A stretch of DNA of 64,000 bases from Tritrichomonas musculus (lineage: Eukaryota > Parabasalia > Tritrichomonadida > Tritrichomonadidae). The number at the start of each line of letters is the position of its first letter. Position 1 is the stretch's first letter. The stretch spans positions 7,812,001 through 7,876,000 of the forward strand of contig JAPFFF010000003.1 in the NCBI GenBank assembly GCA_039105265.1, given 5' to 3'. The notes beneath the pieces are model-generated. The model was given only the letters and a program-made list of their open reading frames with translations, did no database searches and was not told the DNA's origin. This document shows positions 1 to 9,903 of this stretch, piece after piece. The position numbers were made by a program, and so were the translations under genes.

Positions 1-126
1 AGTTTTTGAATTATATGAAAAGTATAAGGATTATTTTTATAAATATTTTTGAATAGAATAAAAAAGTATTAAGAATTTTTGATAAATATTTTTGAATAGT
101 ATGCAAAGTGTGAGAAAATTTTTCAT
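1..126. repeat. 43-bp degenerate tandem repeat
   Basis: Three AT-rich units follow each other. Units at 41-83 and 84-126 both begin AAATATTTTTGAATAG and are 43 bp long; 1-40 matches the same unit less well. No coding potential. Confidence 0.6.
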
Positions 127-690
127 AAATATTTTATATTCCTTTCAAATTTTTTCAATGATCAATCAATTGATTTAATATGTTTTATGACAAAATATCA
201 TTATATCTTTTAACGTTTTTATAGAAATAATTCACTTTTTAATTTTTATTTAATTTTTTAAAATAATTAATATAAAATTTGATTAAAAATTGTATTTTTT
301 TTTTTTTTAAATAATAAATTGATCCAAATTTACAAATCAAGAAATAAAATGATAAATGATGCTATTATATTTATTATTAGGCATAAACTTATGCTAATGA
401 ATTCAAATTATTATTCTTAATTAAGCTATGATAATTGAAACTATTTGATTACTTTGATGATGTTTTTGGGTTTTATATATCTATAAATCATTTACTTTTG
501 ATGAATATATTGCTTTTTATGAGTAATTACAACCAAAAATTTTGTTTCCAATATCTTCTGATTCTCATTTCAAAATAATCTTGGATATTAATTTTTACAA
601 AAAGAATAATAATAAAAGCATCGAGCACTTTCTCTTATGCATTTTAGTTTTTTTCAGAATTTAATCAATTTTACAGCTACTCATGGCATT
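127..690. other. AT-rich intergenic DNA
   Basis: No gene is supported here. The short open frames are uninterrupted only by chance and have no recognisable domain. A T-run lies near 297-309. Confidence 0.5.
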
Positions 691-691
691 T

Positions 692-775
692 TTTGCAAAA
701 TTGCAAAAAAGTTTCATCCTTTTTTTTATTATGTACGATACAAGGTCAATATTGGCCTTAACCTCCGGGGTATGG
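692..775 (+). repeat. Partial copy of the 4.2-kb inverted-repeat element
   Basis: Positions 733-763 match the reverse complement of 4234-4264 at 30 of 31 bases, and the T-rich stretch just upstream also resembles the inside of that element. The GC-richer block ending ACCTCCGGGG stands out from the surroundings. Only one arm is present, so this is a fragment. Confidence 0.65.
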
Positions 776-937
776 CACATAATAATAATTATAAAAAAAA
801 GGTTATATACAGAAAAGAATATGATAGAATTATCTCAATTTCTTCATTATTTTCTTTGCATGTATATTTAAGAAATTTTTATTAAAAAAAAAAGTATATC
901 CCTATTATTTAAATTTAGAATAGTTGAAACAACAATT

Positions 938-1954
938 TCATGTTTTTAAGACTTTTGTTGATGAAGAAGGAATTGGCAATTTCTTCAAATTAGAGCAACG
1001 TCTAAAGACTTCTTTTCCAAATGAAACAACAGAATTGGGAATGATTATTGACTCAAGTCTTGAGCATTCATTGAAAGCATTATTTCCAATTGACTTTACA
1101 GAAGATGGAATTTCAATGTGCTTCAATGACAAGCAACTTTGAAAAGTGTAACCTGCAATTTCAGTCACAGAAGAAGGGATGTTGACTTCCATCAATAATT
1201 CACAATAATTGAAAGCACTCTTTCCTATTCTTGTTACAGAATTTGGAATCGTTATTTGCTTCAAATTCTTGCATTGTTCGAAAGTACCTTCTGCAATTTC
1301 ATTTACAGAAGAAGGGATGTTGACTTCCATCAATAATTCACAATAATTGAAAGCACTCTTTCCTATTTTTGTTACAGAATTTGGAATCGTTATTTGTTTC
1401 AAATTCTTGCATTGTTCGAAAGTACTTTCTGCAATTTCAGTCACAGAAGAAGGGATGTTGACTTCCATCAATAATTCACAATAATTGAAAGCACTCTTTC
1501 CTATTTTTGTTACAGAATTTGGAATCGTTATTTGCTTCAAATTCTTGCATTGTTCGAAAGTACTTTCTGCAATTTCAGTCACAGAAGAAGGGATGTTGAC
1601 TTCCATCAATAATTCGCAATAATTGAAAGCACTCTTTCCTATTCTTGTTACAGAATTTGGAATCGTTATTTGTTTCAAATTCTTGCATTGTTCGAAAGTA
1701 CCTTCTGCAATTTCATTTACAGATAGTGGAATTATTACTTGATCCAATGAATAACAACAAAAGAAAGCCTTCTTTCCAATCTTTGTTACATGAGTCGAAA
1801 TTGTTACATGTTGCAATGAATGGCAAAGTTGAAAAGCCTCTTCTTCAATTATCGTCACAGAATCAGGTATATCGACTGTGGTGAGTGAATTGCATCCACT
1901 AAATAAATTCTTGGAGATTTCTGTAATGAAAGGAGGAAATTCATACGACTTCAT
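938..1954 (-). CDS. BspA-like leucine-rich repeat protein
   Basis: A run of about fourteen 23-residue LRR_5 (BspA/TpLRR) units with the pattern L..I.IP.SV..IG..AF..C fills the protein. Such proteins are abundant in trichomonads, some are surface exposed and are thought to bind host or bacterial surfaces. No signal peptide or membrane segment is visible. The frame is open back to about 2029, but the first in-frame ATG is at 1954 (MKSYEFPPF), so I use that start; the gene may be truncated at its 5' end, since LRRs begin at once. The middle consists of near-identical 138-bp copies, each two LRR units, which indicates recent unequal crossing-over. It ends in VLKT followed by a stop. Family assignment is firm; start and function are not. 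Confidence 0.8.
   Translation of the reverse strand: MKSYEFPPFITEISKNLFSGCNSLTTVDIPDSVTIIEEEAFQLCHSLQHVTISTHVTKIGKKAFFCCYSLDQVIIPLSVNEIAEGTFEQCKNLKQITIPNSVTRIGKSAFNYCELLMEVNIPSSVTEIAESTFEQCKNLKQITIPNSVTKIGKSAFNYCELLMEVNIPSSVTEIAESTFEQCKNLKQITIPNSVTKIGKSAFNYCELLMEVNIPSSVNEIAEGTFEQCKNLKQITIPNSVTRIGKSAFNYCELLMEVNIPSSVTEIAGYTFQSCLSLKHIEIPSSVKSIGNNAFNECSRLESIIIPNSVVSFGKEVFRRCSNLKKLPIPSSSTKVLKT
1167..1718 (-). repeat. 138-bp intragenic tandem repeat (46 codons, two LRRs)
   Basis: The block beginning ACAGAAGAAGGGATGTTGAC recurs at about 1167, 1305, 1443 and 1581, an exact 138-bp period, with only a few substitutions between copies. Each copy encodes a pair of 23-residue LRRs (motifs NLKQITIPNSV and LLMEVNIPSSV). 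Confidence 0.9.
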
Positions 1955-2318
1955 TGTACTATATCCATCAAGCCATCCCTTATCATTTGTAAGACCAGGA
2001 CATTTCAAAAGTATGTTGCATATTTATACTATATGACTATATGATATATTTTCGGTCAAAAAGTTTCCACAATTTGATAGAGTGAAAAATAATCATGAAC
2101 TTTTTCTTGGAGCAAAAAATAAAACATAACTTTTTCTTAAAAATAAAAAATAAAATAACTTTTTGATGCAAAATGTTTATGACAAGAGAAATCAAATTGA
2201 CCCTCAATTATTTTTCTATTTATTTTAATCGTTTGTTTTTATAGAAAACTTGCTTAAAATAGAACAATGTTCTTGAAAGAAAAATATATTATTACGCCAT
2301 TATTATCTAAAGCATAGA

Positions 2319-2345
2319 CACTTTTTGAGCTTCGCTCAAAAAGTG
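2319..2345. repeat. Palindromic hairpin 1 (ACTTTTTGAGC family)
   Basis: Perfect 12-bp stem CACTTTTTGAGC with a TTC loop and the complementary arm. It is the exact reverse complement of hairpin 2. Confidence 0.85.
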
Positions 2346-2438
2346 GTGTTTCTTGCAATTTCCTCAAATCAGATATTCAAATATCAAAACCAGCTATAAC
2401 CAAGTTATTACATAACCGAAATGAATCTTATGCTTGGA

Positions 2439-2465
2439 CACTTTTTGAGCGAAGCTCAAAAAGTG
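2439..2465. repeat. Palindromic hairpin 2 (ACTTTTTGAGC family)
   Basis: Same 12-bp stem as hairpin 1 with loop GAA, so it is the same 27-bp unit inserted in the opposite orientation. Confidence 0.85.
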
Positions 2466-2565
2466 GCCCTTTATTATTTTCAATTTTGATTTCTTTTCAA
2501 AACTTACATAAATCAACTTCCATGAAGAAAACAAATGAAATATTATACCTAATAGATCTCAAGAA

Positions 2566-2600
2566 TGACAACTTTTTGAGCAAAGCTCAAAAAGTTGTCA
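2566..2600. repeat. Palindromic hairpin 3 (ACTTTTTGAGC family)
   Basis: Perfect 16-bp stem TGACAACTTTTTGAGC with loop AAA. It differs from hairpins 1 and 2 outside the core, but both arms changed together, so pairing is kept. Confidence 0.85.
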
Positions 2601-3225
2601 TTAAATGATATTAATTATTAATTGAATTTCAAAATACAAAAAACATTTATGTATGTTCAATGATTATAGTTTATTAAATGATTTATGATTATATCGCGCG
2701 TTAGTTTTCTTTTTTTTTTTTTTTTTTTTTTTTGTTATATTAAAATGGTTAGCTGTAATTGAGTGAAATTCTGAAGATGCAAAACAAAAATTGAACTGAA
2801 AGTAAAAATTGAATTATTTGTCAAATTTCAAAATAAACCACGTTCAAAAATCATTACCTCCCTCTCAAATTAAGAATATAATATCTTTATACTTTAAGAA
2901 TAAATTAAATTTATAAAGATAAATTTATATTATAATAATTATTTATCATATATTAATGAAATATAATATTATTATATTTTTTATTAAAGAAGATATAATG
3001 ATATAATGGTTTTAAATTGAATTTGAATGATGAAAATAACCAGACGGTTTTATCATCAAAATCATATTTTATGAACAAAAAATAATTTATTTATATTATT
3101 TGATCATAATAGCATTAAATTTTGACCGAAAAATCAATTTTTTAAAAAAACCAAAATAAGATAAAAACATATTTGAAAATTTGTTTATGAAATTTAAATA
3201 ATTATTAATAAAATATCATTTTAAA

Positions 3226-3885
3226 TTAATTAATAAGTGCATTATACAAAGATGTAGTACTTTCAAGTTCATTATGTTCGGCTTCTTTTTCTTCATCATT
3301 ACAACAATTAAGAACAGATGCCAATATTAGAGGTAAAATTTCAATTGAAATAAAATAAATAACAATTTTTCGTATTTGAGCCAAATATGCATTGAGTTCT
3401 ATTTTGACGATATCACCACAAAGATATCCTTTCAAACCTTTAAATCCACATTCTTCTTTTGGATTGTAATTGTAAAATCCGCAACATTGAAAAGTAGCTT
3501 CGAATTCGAGTCGATTTTTTCGATATTTGGAACATTTCCAATTTTTTTCAATAAAATATAAAATTTGATCTTCAAAGCACAACGTTAAGATAATTATTGC
3601 TATATTCAAAAATATTGTGATCAAAATAAGTGTCAAATAAGTTACATATAACTTTTTCTCTTTTGCACAGCAAAGAATAACGCCAATAAATGAATAAATG
3701 GACATGAATACTACCGAAATTATGGAGAGATAGAATGGAATACATTGGTTTCTAATTGGTTTGAACCATGGCTGGTCGTTATATTGATATGCAAAATTCA
3801 TGAAAAAGAAAACTGCTGAAATGAGAAAGAATACTCCAATAATTAATATAGTCCAACGAGTGCATGCTGAACAGGAACAAGACAT
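3226..3885 (-). CDS. Tetraspanin-family membrane protein
   Basis: The 219-residue protein has four hydrophobic segments at roughly 11-31, 52-73, 80-103 and 175-195, with a large loop between the third and fourth. That loop carries the hallmark CCG (134-136) plus further cysteines at about 118, 146 and 156, as in tetraspanin large extracellular loops. Cys-rich ends (MSCSCSAC at the start, NCC after the fourth segment) could be palmitoylated. Tetraspanins organise membrane microdomains and are known at the trichomonad surface and in extracellular vesicles. The ATG at 3885 places the first membrane segment correctly. The gene stands alone between two LRR genes and close to the hairpin cluster. 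The family call is good; the specific role is unknown. Confidence 0.85.
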   Translation of the reverse strand: MSCSCSACTRWTILIIGVFFLISAVFFFMNFAYQYNDQPWFKPIRNQCIPFYLSIISVVFMSIYSFIGVILCCAKEKKLYVTYLTLILITIFLNIAIIILTLCFEDQILYFIEKNWKCSKYRKNRLEFEATFQCCGFYNYNPKEECGFKGLKGYLCGDIVKIELNAYLAQIRKIVIYFISIEILPLILASVLNCCNDEEKEAEHNELESTTSLYNALIN

Positions 3886-4211
3886 TTCTTAAAAAATTTG
3901 ATAAATCCATAAAAGCGCACTTTTGTGACAAAAAGTATTCAAAATTTTTTAAGAATACTTTTTCGGTTATGCCTTATTTAGGTTTGCTTATAAATATAAA
4001 AATTTTAACAATTTTGCTCCCAAAAATCTTTTAAACAAGTCATATCAATATATTTTTTTTAACACATTAGTTTTTTTCCTTCAACATTCCATGAACAAAA
4101 TGATAGATAATTAAAAAACCATTTATTTACTTGCAATAACAATTTGGCTGATTTATGCCTGTTTATATATCTCAAAAAAAAAAAAAAAAAAACTATCTTA
4201 TGATAAACTTG

Positions 4212-4386
4212 GGAAATCGTAATTGCCCGTGGCGGTTAAGGCTAATATTGACCTTGTATCGTACCATAGAAAAAAAGTCTGTAACTTTTTTCACTTTTGA
4301 AAAACTATTCAGTTTAAATTTTTTTATATAGAAAAAAAAATACAAAATCCCATTTGGCCTTAACCGCCACGTGCAATTACGATTTC
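4212..4386. mobile_element. Short inverted-repeat (MITE-like) element
   Basis: Arms at 4212-4241 and 4357-4386 are 30 bp long and complementary except at one position, and contain the GC-richer block CGTGGCGGTTAAGGC. The interior of about 115 bp is AT-rich with no frame. A related piece lies at 733-763. Size, terminal repeats and a second copy suggest a non-autonomous DNA element; I see no clear target-site duplication. Confidence 0.6.
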
Positions 4387-4527
4387 GGATAAACTTTTTG
4401 ACTTTACTTTTTCTTTTGTTTTTATAGATTTTTCGATAGTATTTCAGAGAGCTTTTTAACTAATGGTATAAAAATTAAATAATATATTTAAAGCAAATAA
4501 TATTTGCAGTTTTAAACTTGAAGTTTG

Positions 4528-4796
4528 TTAAACGTAAAAATTTGTTTTAAAGTCTAGGTTTGTATCAAATGTTAAAAGAGCTCTTTTATCATAAGTTTCA
4601 TCTTGGAATGTGATATCAAATGAACATATTTGCTATACACCATTTTTGGGCAAAAATGTTATAAAATCATTTTCTTTCAATCCAATGAATTTAAGTTTTT
4701 CTTGGAAAAATTCATAGCATTCATTTCTTTTAATAGCAAAACCATCATCAATATTGAATGATTTATTGAACAAACGTTCCCAAAACAAATATTAAG
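4528..4796 (-). pseudogene. Decayed fragment of a bacterial-type YLYWE-motif protein
   Basis: Read on the minus strand, one frame gives YLFWERL, then GFAIKR, FFQEKLKFIGLKENDFITFLP, and after a stop, SFDITFQDETYDKRALLTFD. I recognise the order YLYWE / GFVVKG / FLEEKLxxxGL / NDFIxYWLP / SFQxxxY of an uncharacterised bacterial protein family often seen in Firmicutes. A TAA precedes the fragment, a TAG lies inside it, and there is no ATG, so it is a relic. The function of the parent is not known to me. If the match holds, it is a remnant of a gene acquired from bacteria. Identification is from memory of the motif order only. Confidence 0.5.
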
Positions 4797-4914
4797 GTTT
4801 TTTTTTTTTTTTTATTTAAAAATTGTAATTTCACCATTTTTGTGAGCTATGGTAATAGATAATATAGATATTATTAATTATAGATATTATTAAATTTTAA
4901 AATCTCTTGAATGG

Positions 4915-4947
4915 TCACTTTTTGAGGGAGAAAAACTCAAAAAGTGA
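4915..4947. repeat. Palindromic hairpin 4 (ACTTTTTGAG family)
   Basis: A 12-bp stem TCACTTTTTGAG with a 9-base loop and the matching arm. The longest loop of the family. Confidence 0.8.
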
Positions 4948-4978
4948 AAGCAATTCAGAGATTTACAAATTCCGCTCC

Positions 4979-5011
4979 GCACTTTTTGAGAGCCGAGCTC
5001 TCAAAAAGTGC
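4979..5011. repeat. Palindromic hairpin 5 (ACTTTTTGAG family)
   Basis: A perfect 15-bp stem GCACTTTTTGAGAGC with loop CGA. Two extra bases in one arm are matched in the other. It lies about 80 bp before the ATG of the next gene. Confidence 0.85.
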
Positions 5012-5093
5012 TACTTGGAATTTGTAAAATTGAAATTATATTGAATTTTGTTTAAATACAATCAACTTTTGTGAAAGATTTGGAAAAATCTTT

Positions 5094-6455
5094 ATGCCAT
5101 GGAAATTCATAACGCATAATGAATTTGATTTGCAGTTATTGAAGGATCCTAGGAAATTAACTTGTAAAATTATCGAATCTTCATTTAAAAGTGGAGATGT
5201 TAATATTCCAAGAATAATAAAATATGAAGATAAAGAATATTGTCTCACAACCATTGGTAACAATGCTTTTAAAGATAACAAACGAATTAAATCATTTAAA
5301 TGTTCAAAAGATACAGAAATAAAATCAATTTTCATGCATTCATTTGAAAATTCATCACTGGAATCAATTATTATTCCACCAAAAGTCAAAAAAATCAATG
5401 AATTTGCGTTTTCACGTTGCTACTTCCTTCATACAGTTACATTTCCATCGAGTTCACAATTACAATCAATTAAGGCATCATCATTTTATTTTTCAAATAT
5501 TAATTTCATAAAGTTTCCAGCTTCAGTCCAGATGATTTCAGATCGAGCTTTTTGTGATTGTAGAAACCTTAAAACAGTTGAATTTCATCCAAAATCAAAA
5601 TTGAAATCAATTTGTAATTTGTCATTTTATCAATGCTCATCACTTGAGGAAATAACGATACCAAAATCAGTCATTTTGATTGGTGATTATGCGTTTGCTT
5701 GCTGCAGCAAGCTTGAAAAAGTTTGCATAGCAGAAGATTCGAATTTAGAAACAATTGGAAGAAATGCTTTTGGATATACTTCAATTAAGCATTTTTTCAT
5801 ATCACCAAAGTTGTCAAATATTGATTGTTTTGGTAATTCAAATTTGAATGATATTTCAATTTCACCTCACAATCCAAATTTTGCATTGTATAATAATGCA
5901 TTTGTAATTGGGAAATCTAAAAGTGAAGTCAGTGGTTTTGATGTTCTTTATTTTGCACTTTGTGATGTTGAAAAAGCGGTTATTCCATCGTTTATATCAG
6001 TAATTCGCTCGAATGCTTTTTTTCTACACAAAAAGTTGAAAACACTTGAATTTGATGATAATTCTAAAATTGAATTAATTGAAGATGAAGCTTTTGGCGG
6101 TTCTACAATTGAAAGTGTATCCATTCCAAGCAGTATAATGCAAATTAATAAATATGCTTTTGCACACTGCAGTAATTTAAGACATGTGGTATTTTCTGAA
6201 AAATCGAATTGCATTCGAAAAGATGATAAACCAATGGATATTCAAAAAAATGCATTCATTTGTAATATGCTAGAAACAATCGAATTTCTTGGAAATTGTA
6301 TGAAGATTGGAGATGCTCGCTTTTTTTATTCAGGTAAATTTATGATTCTTGCATGTCCAGATGCAGATTGTATTTGCTTTGAATTTAAATTTAATAATCC
6401 TTCTAATTCATTGATTTTCGTTAAAGTTAATTCGCGAATAATGGAGAAATTGTAA
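5094..6455 (+). CDS. BspA-like leucine-rich repeat protein
   Basis: A 453-residue protein beginning MPWKFITHNEFDLQ. After an N-terminal segment of about 55 residues come LRR_5 units (pattern SLESIIIPPKVKKI, AFxxC), interrupted near residues 250-300 by a non-LRR stretch containing FVIGKSKSE, LYFALCDVEKAVIPSFI. The same kind of interruption is found in the LRR genes at 29.9 and 51.4 kb, so it is a family module. The C-terminal 60 residues no longer fit the repeat. No signal peptide or membrane anchor is visible. The ATG at 5094 is the first in frame. An A41 run starts 30 bp after the stop. Surface or scaffold role is inferred from the family. Confidence 0.8.
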   Translation: MPWKFITHNEFDLQLLKDPRKLTCKIIESSFKSGDVNIPRIIKYEDKEYCLTTIGNNAFKDNKRIKSFKCSKDTEIKSIFMHSFENSSLESIIIPPKVKKINEFAFSRCYFLHTVTFPSSSQLQSIKASSFYFSNINFIKFPASVQMISDRAFCDCRNLKTVEFHPKSKLKSICNLSFYQCSSLEEITIPKSVILIGDYAFACCSKLEKVCIAEDSNLETIGRNAFGYTSIKHFFISPKLSNIDCFGNSNLNDISISPHNPNFALYNNAFVIGKSKSEVSGFDVLYFALCDVEKAVIPSFISVIRSNAFFLHKKLKTLEFDDNSKIELIEDEAFGGSTIESVSIPSSIMQINKYAFAHCSNLRHVVFSEKSNCIRKDDKPMDIQKNAFICNMLETIEFLGNCMKIGDARFFYSGKFMILACPDADCICFEFKFNNPSNSLIFVKVNSRIMEKL

Positions 6456-6484
6456 TTTTCAATCATTCTTCTGATTCAAAAATG

Positions 6485-6527
<43 letters not shown>

Positions 6528-6780
6528 AAATAGTCTCTATGTTTTAAAATAATACTATTTAATGGTGTACGTCCCAAAAGTGTTGTAAATTTTTCAACAA
6601 AGAGAAAAGATAATTTTTAAATATTTTTGATTGTTAAATATATCTATCAAATTTTATTAAGATCTTAATGATTGAAATACTTCATACGTGAAGTAGAACT
6701 TCATGAATTAAAATATTTAAGTAGAAGCCAAATTGAATTCTATAATTCCATAACTTCATTCTTATAATGTTGTCAGAACT
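6485..6780. other. A41 homopolymer and short intergenic gap
   Basis: Positions 6485-6525 are uninterrupted A. The rest, up to the end of the kinase gene on the other strand, shows nothing recognisable. Confidence 0.7.
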
Positions 6781-9700
6781 TCATGAATCATTTTCATCAT
6801 TCTCAATTATTTTTTCAATTAATTCATTTTTTATTATTTTGACTGAATTTTTTGAATCTTTAGTATTTTTATTACTCTCAGCATCATCTTTTTTATTGAG
6901 TATATGCTGAATTTTATTCAAATTAGATGGATCTTCAAAATCATCTAAAAAATCAACATAATCGAAAAATTCGTCCTGATCAATATTTTCAGTTAAAAAG
7001 TCTGTATTGTTTTTCAATTCAAAAACTATTTCATCAAAAGTTGGTCTCAGTGAAGGATCCTTCGACCAACACTTTTCAATCAATTCTCTATAACAAGAAG
7101 GTATTGGAAATTTGAATGAAGGACGATCACCATTTAAAACTTTCAATAAAACTTGAAACTGATTCAAATTTTGATAAAGAACTTCGCATGTCATTATTTC
7201 ATAAACAACAAAAGCGAAAGAATAAACATCGCTTGCTTTACTATATTCTTCTTTGAATGTTTCGGGTGCTGAATAAGCATAAGTTCCTTTATAACCAGAT
7301 TTGACAATTCTTTCATTTGAAATTTTCTTCGACAAACCGAAATCCGAAATTTTTGGGAAAAAACTTTCGTCTAACAAAATGTTCTCCGGTTTCAAATCGC
7401 GATGAATAATTTCTTTCGAATGCAAATATTTCATTCCTGCAGCAATTCCGTAAATGTTTATTAATTTTTTCGTTTCGGTCCAATCGGGAATACAACAACT
7501 CATTCGTTCGAATTCAATCACTTTGTCCAATGGCGAATTTGGCACGAATTCAGTGATAATTGTCGGTTTTAGTTTATTTTGAAAATTCTTTGAATTAAAG
7601 CCGATAAATTTCAATATTGATGGATAGTTTAATTCTGAAATGATGTTCACTTCTCGTTCAATATTAATGAGTTTGAATTCATTGAATTGATCAAGTTCAG
7701 AAATTGAAATTTTCGCTGCAAGAATTTCATTTGTTTCTTTTTCACGAATTTTAAAAACAGTTCCAAAACTTCCTTCACCAACTTGTTTAATCAATTCATA
7801 TTTATTCAAATCGGTTTGTTTTATTCGTATTGAAAGTTTCTTGGTTTGAGTTCCTGTTATGCTATCCAGATAAATATTTACTTTAACGAAATTCTTTTCA
7901 AATTTAATTACATTGAACTCAGGCTTGTTCGTTTGATAATTATAGTCAAAAGCAACGCTATATGATTCAACGAAATTGACATAATTGAAATATTCTTCTT
8001 TATTAACATTTTTCGTAATGAAATTGGGATCGGTTTTTAATTGATTTGTAATCTCTTTGAATATCGGTCTTTCCGATGGATCTTCTGACCAACATTTCTC
8101 AATAAGTTTACGATAACAGTCGGGTATTTGTTTTGTAAATTTAGGTCTTCCGTGATTCTTTGTTATTTCATTTACAATCTCTAACGAATTGGACAAATTT
8201 TCGAATGGCTTTTCGCCAGTCATTATTTCATAAACGATGATAGCAAACGCATAAACATCAGCCTTTTTAGTAAACAAATTGTATTTGATGAGTTCGGGCG
8301 CTAAATATTCAGGCGTTTCTGGAATCTTTGTTGTTTCTAGTGTAGTTGATTCGTCCACTTGTTTCGATAAACCAAAATCTGAAATCTTTGGAAACAAATA
8401 ATTATCGAGTAGAATGTTTCCTGGCTTTAAATCGCGATGAAGAATATTACGGGCATGCAGATATGACATTCCTGAAGCTATTCCGAATATATTGATCAAC
8501 TTTTTAGTGTCGGTCCATTCGTCAATTTTCCTTTCATTTCTTTCTGTTTCAAAAAGTTGGAATAAAGATCCATTTGAAGCAAATTCAATGATAATTGTCG
8601 GTTTCGGTTTATTCTTGAAGTTGTTTTGATTGAAACCGTAAAATTTGAGAAATGGTGGATAATTCAATTCCAAGATTATGTTCACTTCATGATGAATATT
8701 CATTAACAAATCGCCATTGAATTCATTGGCCTCATGCAATGAAACTTTTGCTGCAAAAATTTCATTTGTGTCGTTTTTAACAATTTTATAAACTTTGCCA
8801 AAACTTCCTTCTCCAATTTTCTCCAGTTTTTTGTATTCAGAAAGATCAAGGGTGTTCAATTCAAGTGAGTTTGGATTCATCTCAGTCCTGTATTTTCCAC
8901 CTCGTGAAAAATGGACCAAATTTTCCTTACGAAAGAAACCGATTTGTGTTTCGACAATCTCTTTTAATTGGGTTATTTCATGAGTATAACTGAAATCAAT
9001 TTTTGATTTCTTGATAAATTCAATGTAACCGTAAAACTGGTTTCTGTCAACTTTTTCAGTAAGAAAATTTGAATCGCTTTCAAAAATTTCAATAATTCTG
9101 TCAAATGATGGACGGTTTTCCACTTTTTGTGACCAGCAACTTTCAATCAATTTTTGATAACTCTTTGGAATCGACTTTTTGAATGATGGACGATAGTTTT
9201 CTGTGCTTTCAATTATCTCAAAAATTGAATACTGGTCTGAAAAATTTTGAAATGGCCTTTCATTTGTGAGGATTTCATAAATCACCATCGAAAAAGCATA
9301 AACATCACTGGATTTGCTGTACATTTTTTTCTTTATTATCTCTGGGGCCAGATAGGCAGGCGTCCCAACTAGAACCGGCCGTGAAACTTCAGATATTTGT
9401 TTTGAAAGTATAAATCCGGTCAGTTTTGGATGAAATTTGTCATCAAGAAGAATATGTTCAGGTTTTATATCTCTATGGAGAATATTATGTGAATGCAAAT
9501 AAGACATCGCTGATGCAATTCCATATATGATGATCAACTTATTTGTATCTGTCAAAAGAGATTTACCTTTTCGTTCTAATTGTAGTACATCTTCTAATGA
9601 TTTGTTCGATGCATATTCTGTAATAATAAGTGGTTTTGGCTGATTGACAAAATCGACTGGACTATATCCGATAAATTTTAAAATTGATGGGTGGGTAATT

Positions 9701-9903
9701 TGGGAAAGTCGATCTACTTCCTGTGAAAAGTAAATAATTTCGCTTTGACTGAACTTGAAAATCTTTTTGTATGAAATTTAAGCAATATATTTGTTACCAG
9801 TGTTTTTTTCTTGAATTTCTGATATAATATAAAAGCTTCCATAATGAATTTCTGCTAATTTGATATAATTATTAAGGTTTATAAAATCATTTATGCAACT
9901 CAT
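6781..9903 (-). CDS. Triple-domain TKL-like protein kinase, first domain broken
   Basis: Three tandem Ser/Thr (TKL-like) kinase domains. An ATG at 9903 opens a frame that reads the first N-lobe (LNNYIKLAEIHYGSF) up to NKYIA, where the invariant VAIK-type lysine codon is TAA (9778-9780). The frame then stays open to 6781; the downstream open part, 9777-6781, has no ATG upstream of the C-lobe. Domain 1 is further degenerate: HRDIKPEH at about residue 144 and TGF instead of DFG at about 161. Domain 2 (glycine loop near 363, AAK, HRDLKPGN near 486, DFG) and domain 3 (glycine loop near 706, AAK, HRDLKPEN near 831, DFG) keep all key residues. Each domain is followed by a linker of the type DPSxRPxF..FL...NF..Y..FV. 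The C-terminus is acidic. Either the gene is decaying, or the AAA/TAA difference is an error or allele. Confidence 0.8.

Larger units (their letters stand above)
2030..3225. other. Intergenic region with hairpin cluster and T-run
   Basis: This gap holds three of the five CTCAAAAAGT hairpins described separately and a T24 run at 2710-2733. No coding segment is recognisable. Confidence 0.5.

Noticed and set aside
637-885. 82-codon ATG frame
   Set aside because: It runs through the partial copy of the inverted-repeat element and AT-rich DNA and has no protein-like features.
6485-6525. A41 run as the tail of a retrotransposed cDNA
   Set aside because: It lies 30 bp after a normal gene stop with no duplicated source and no target-site duplication; similar homopolymers (T35 at 28963, T24 at 2710) occur in plain intergenic DNA.
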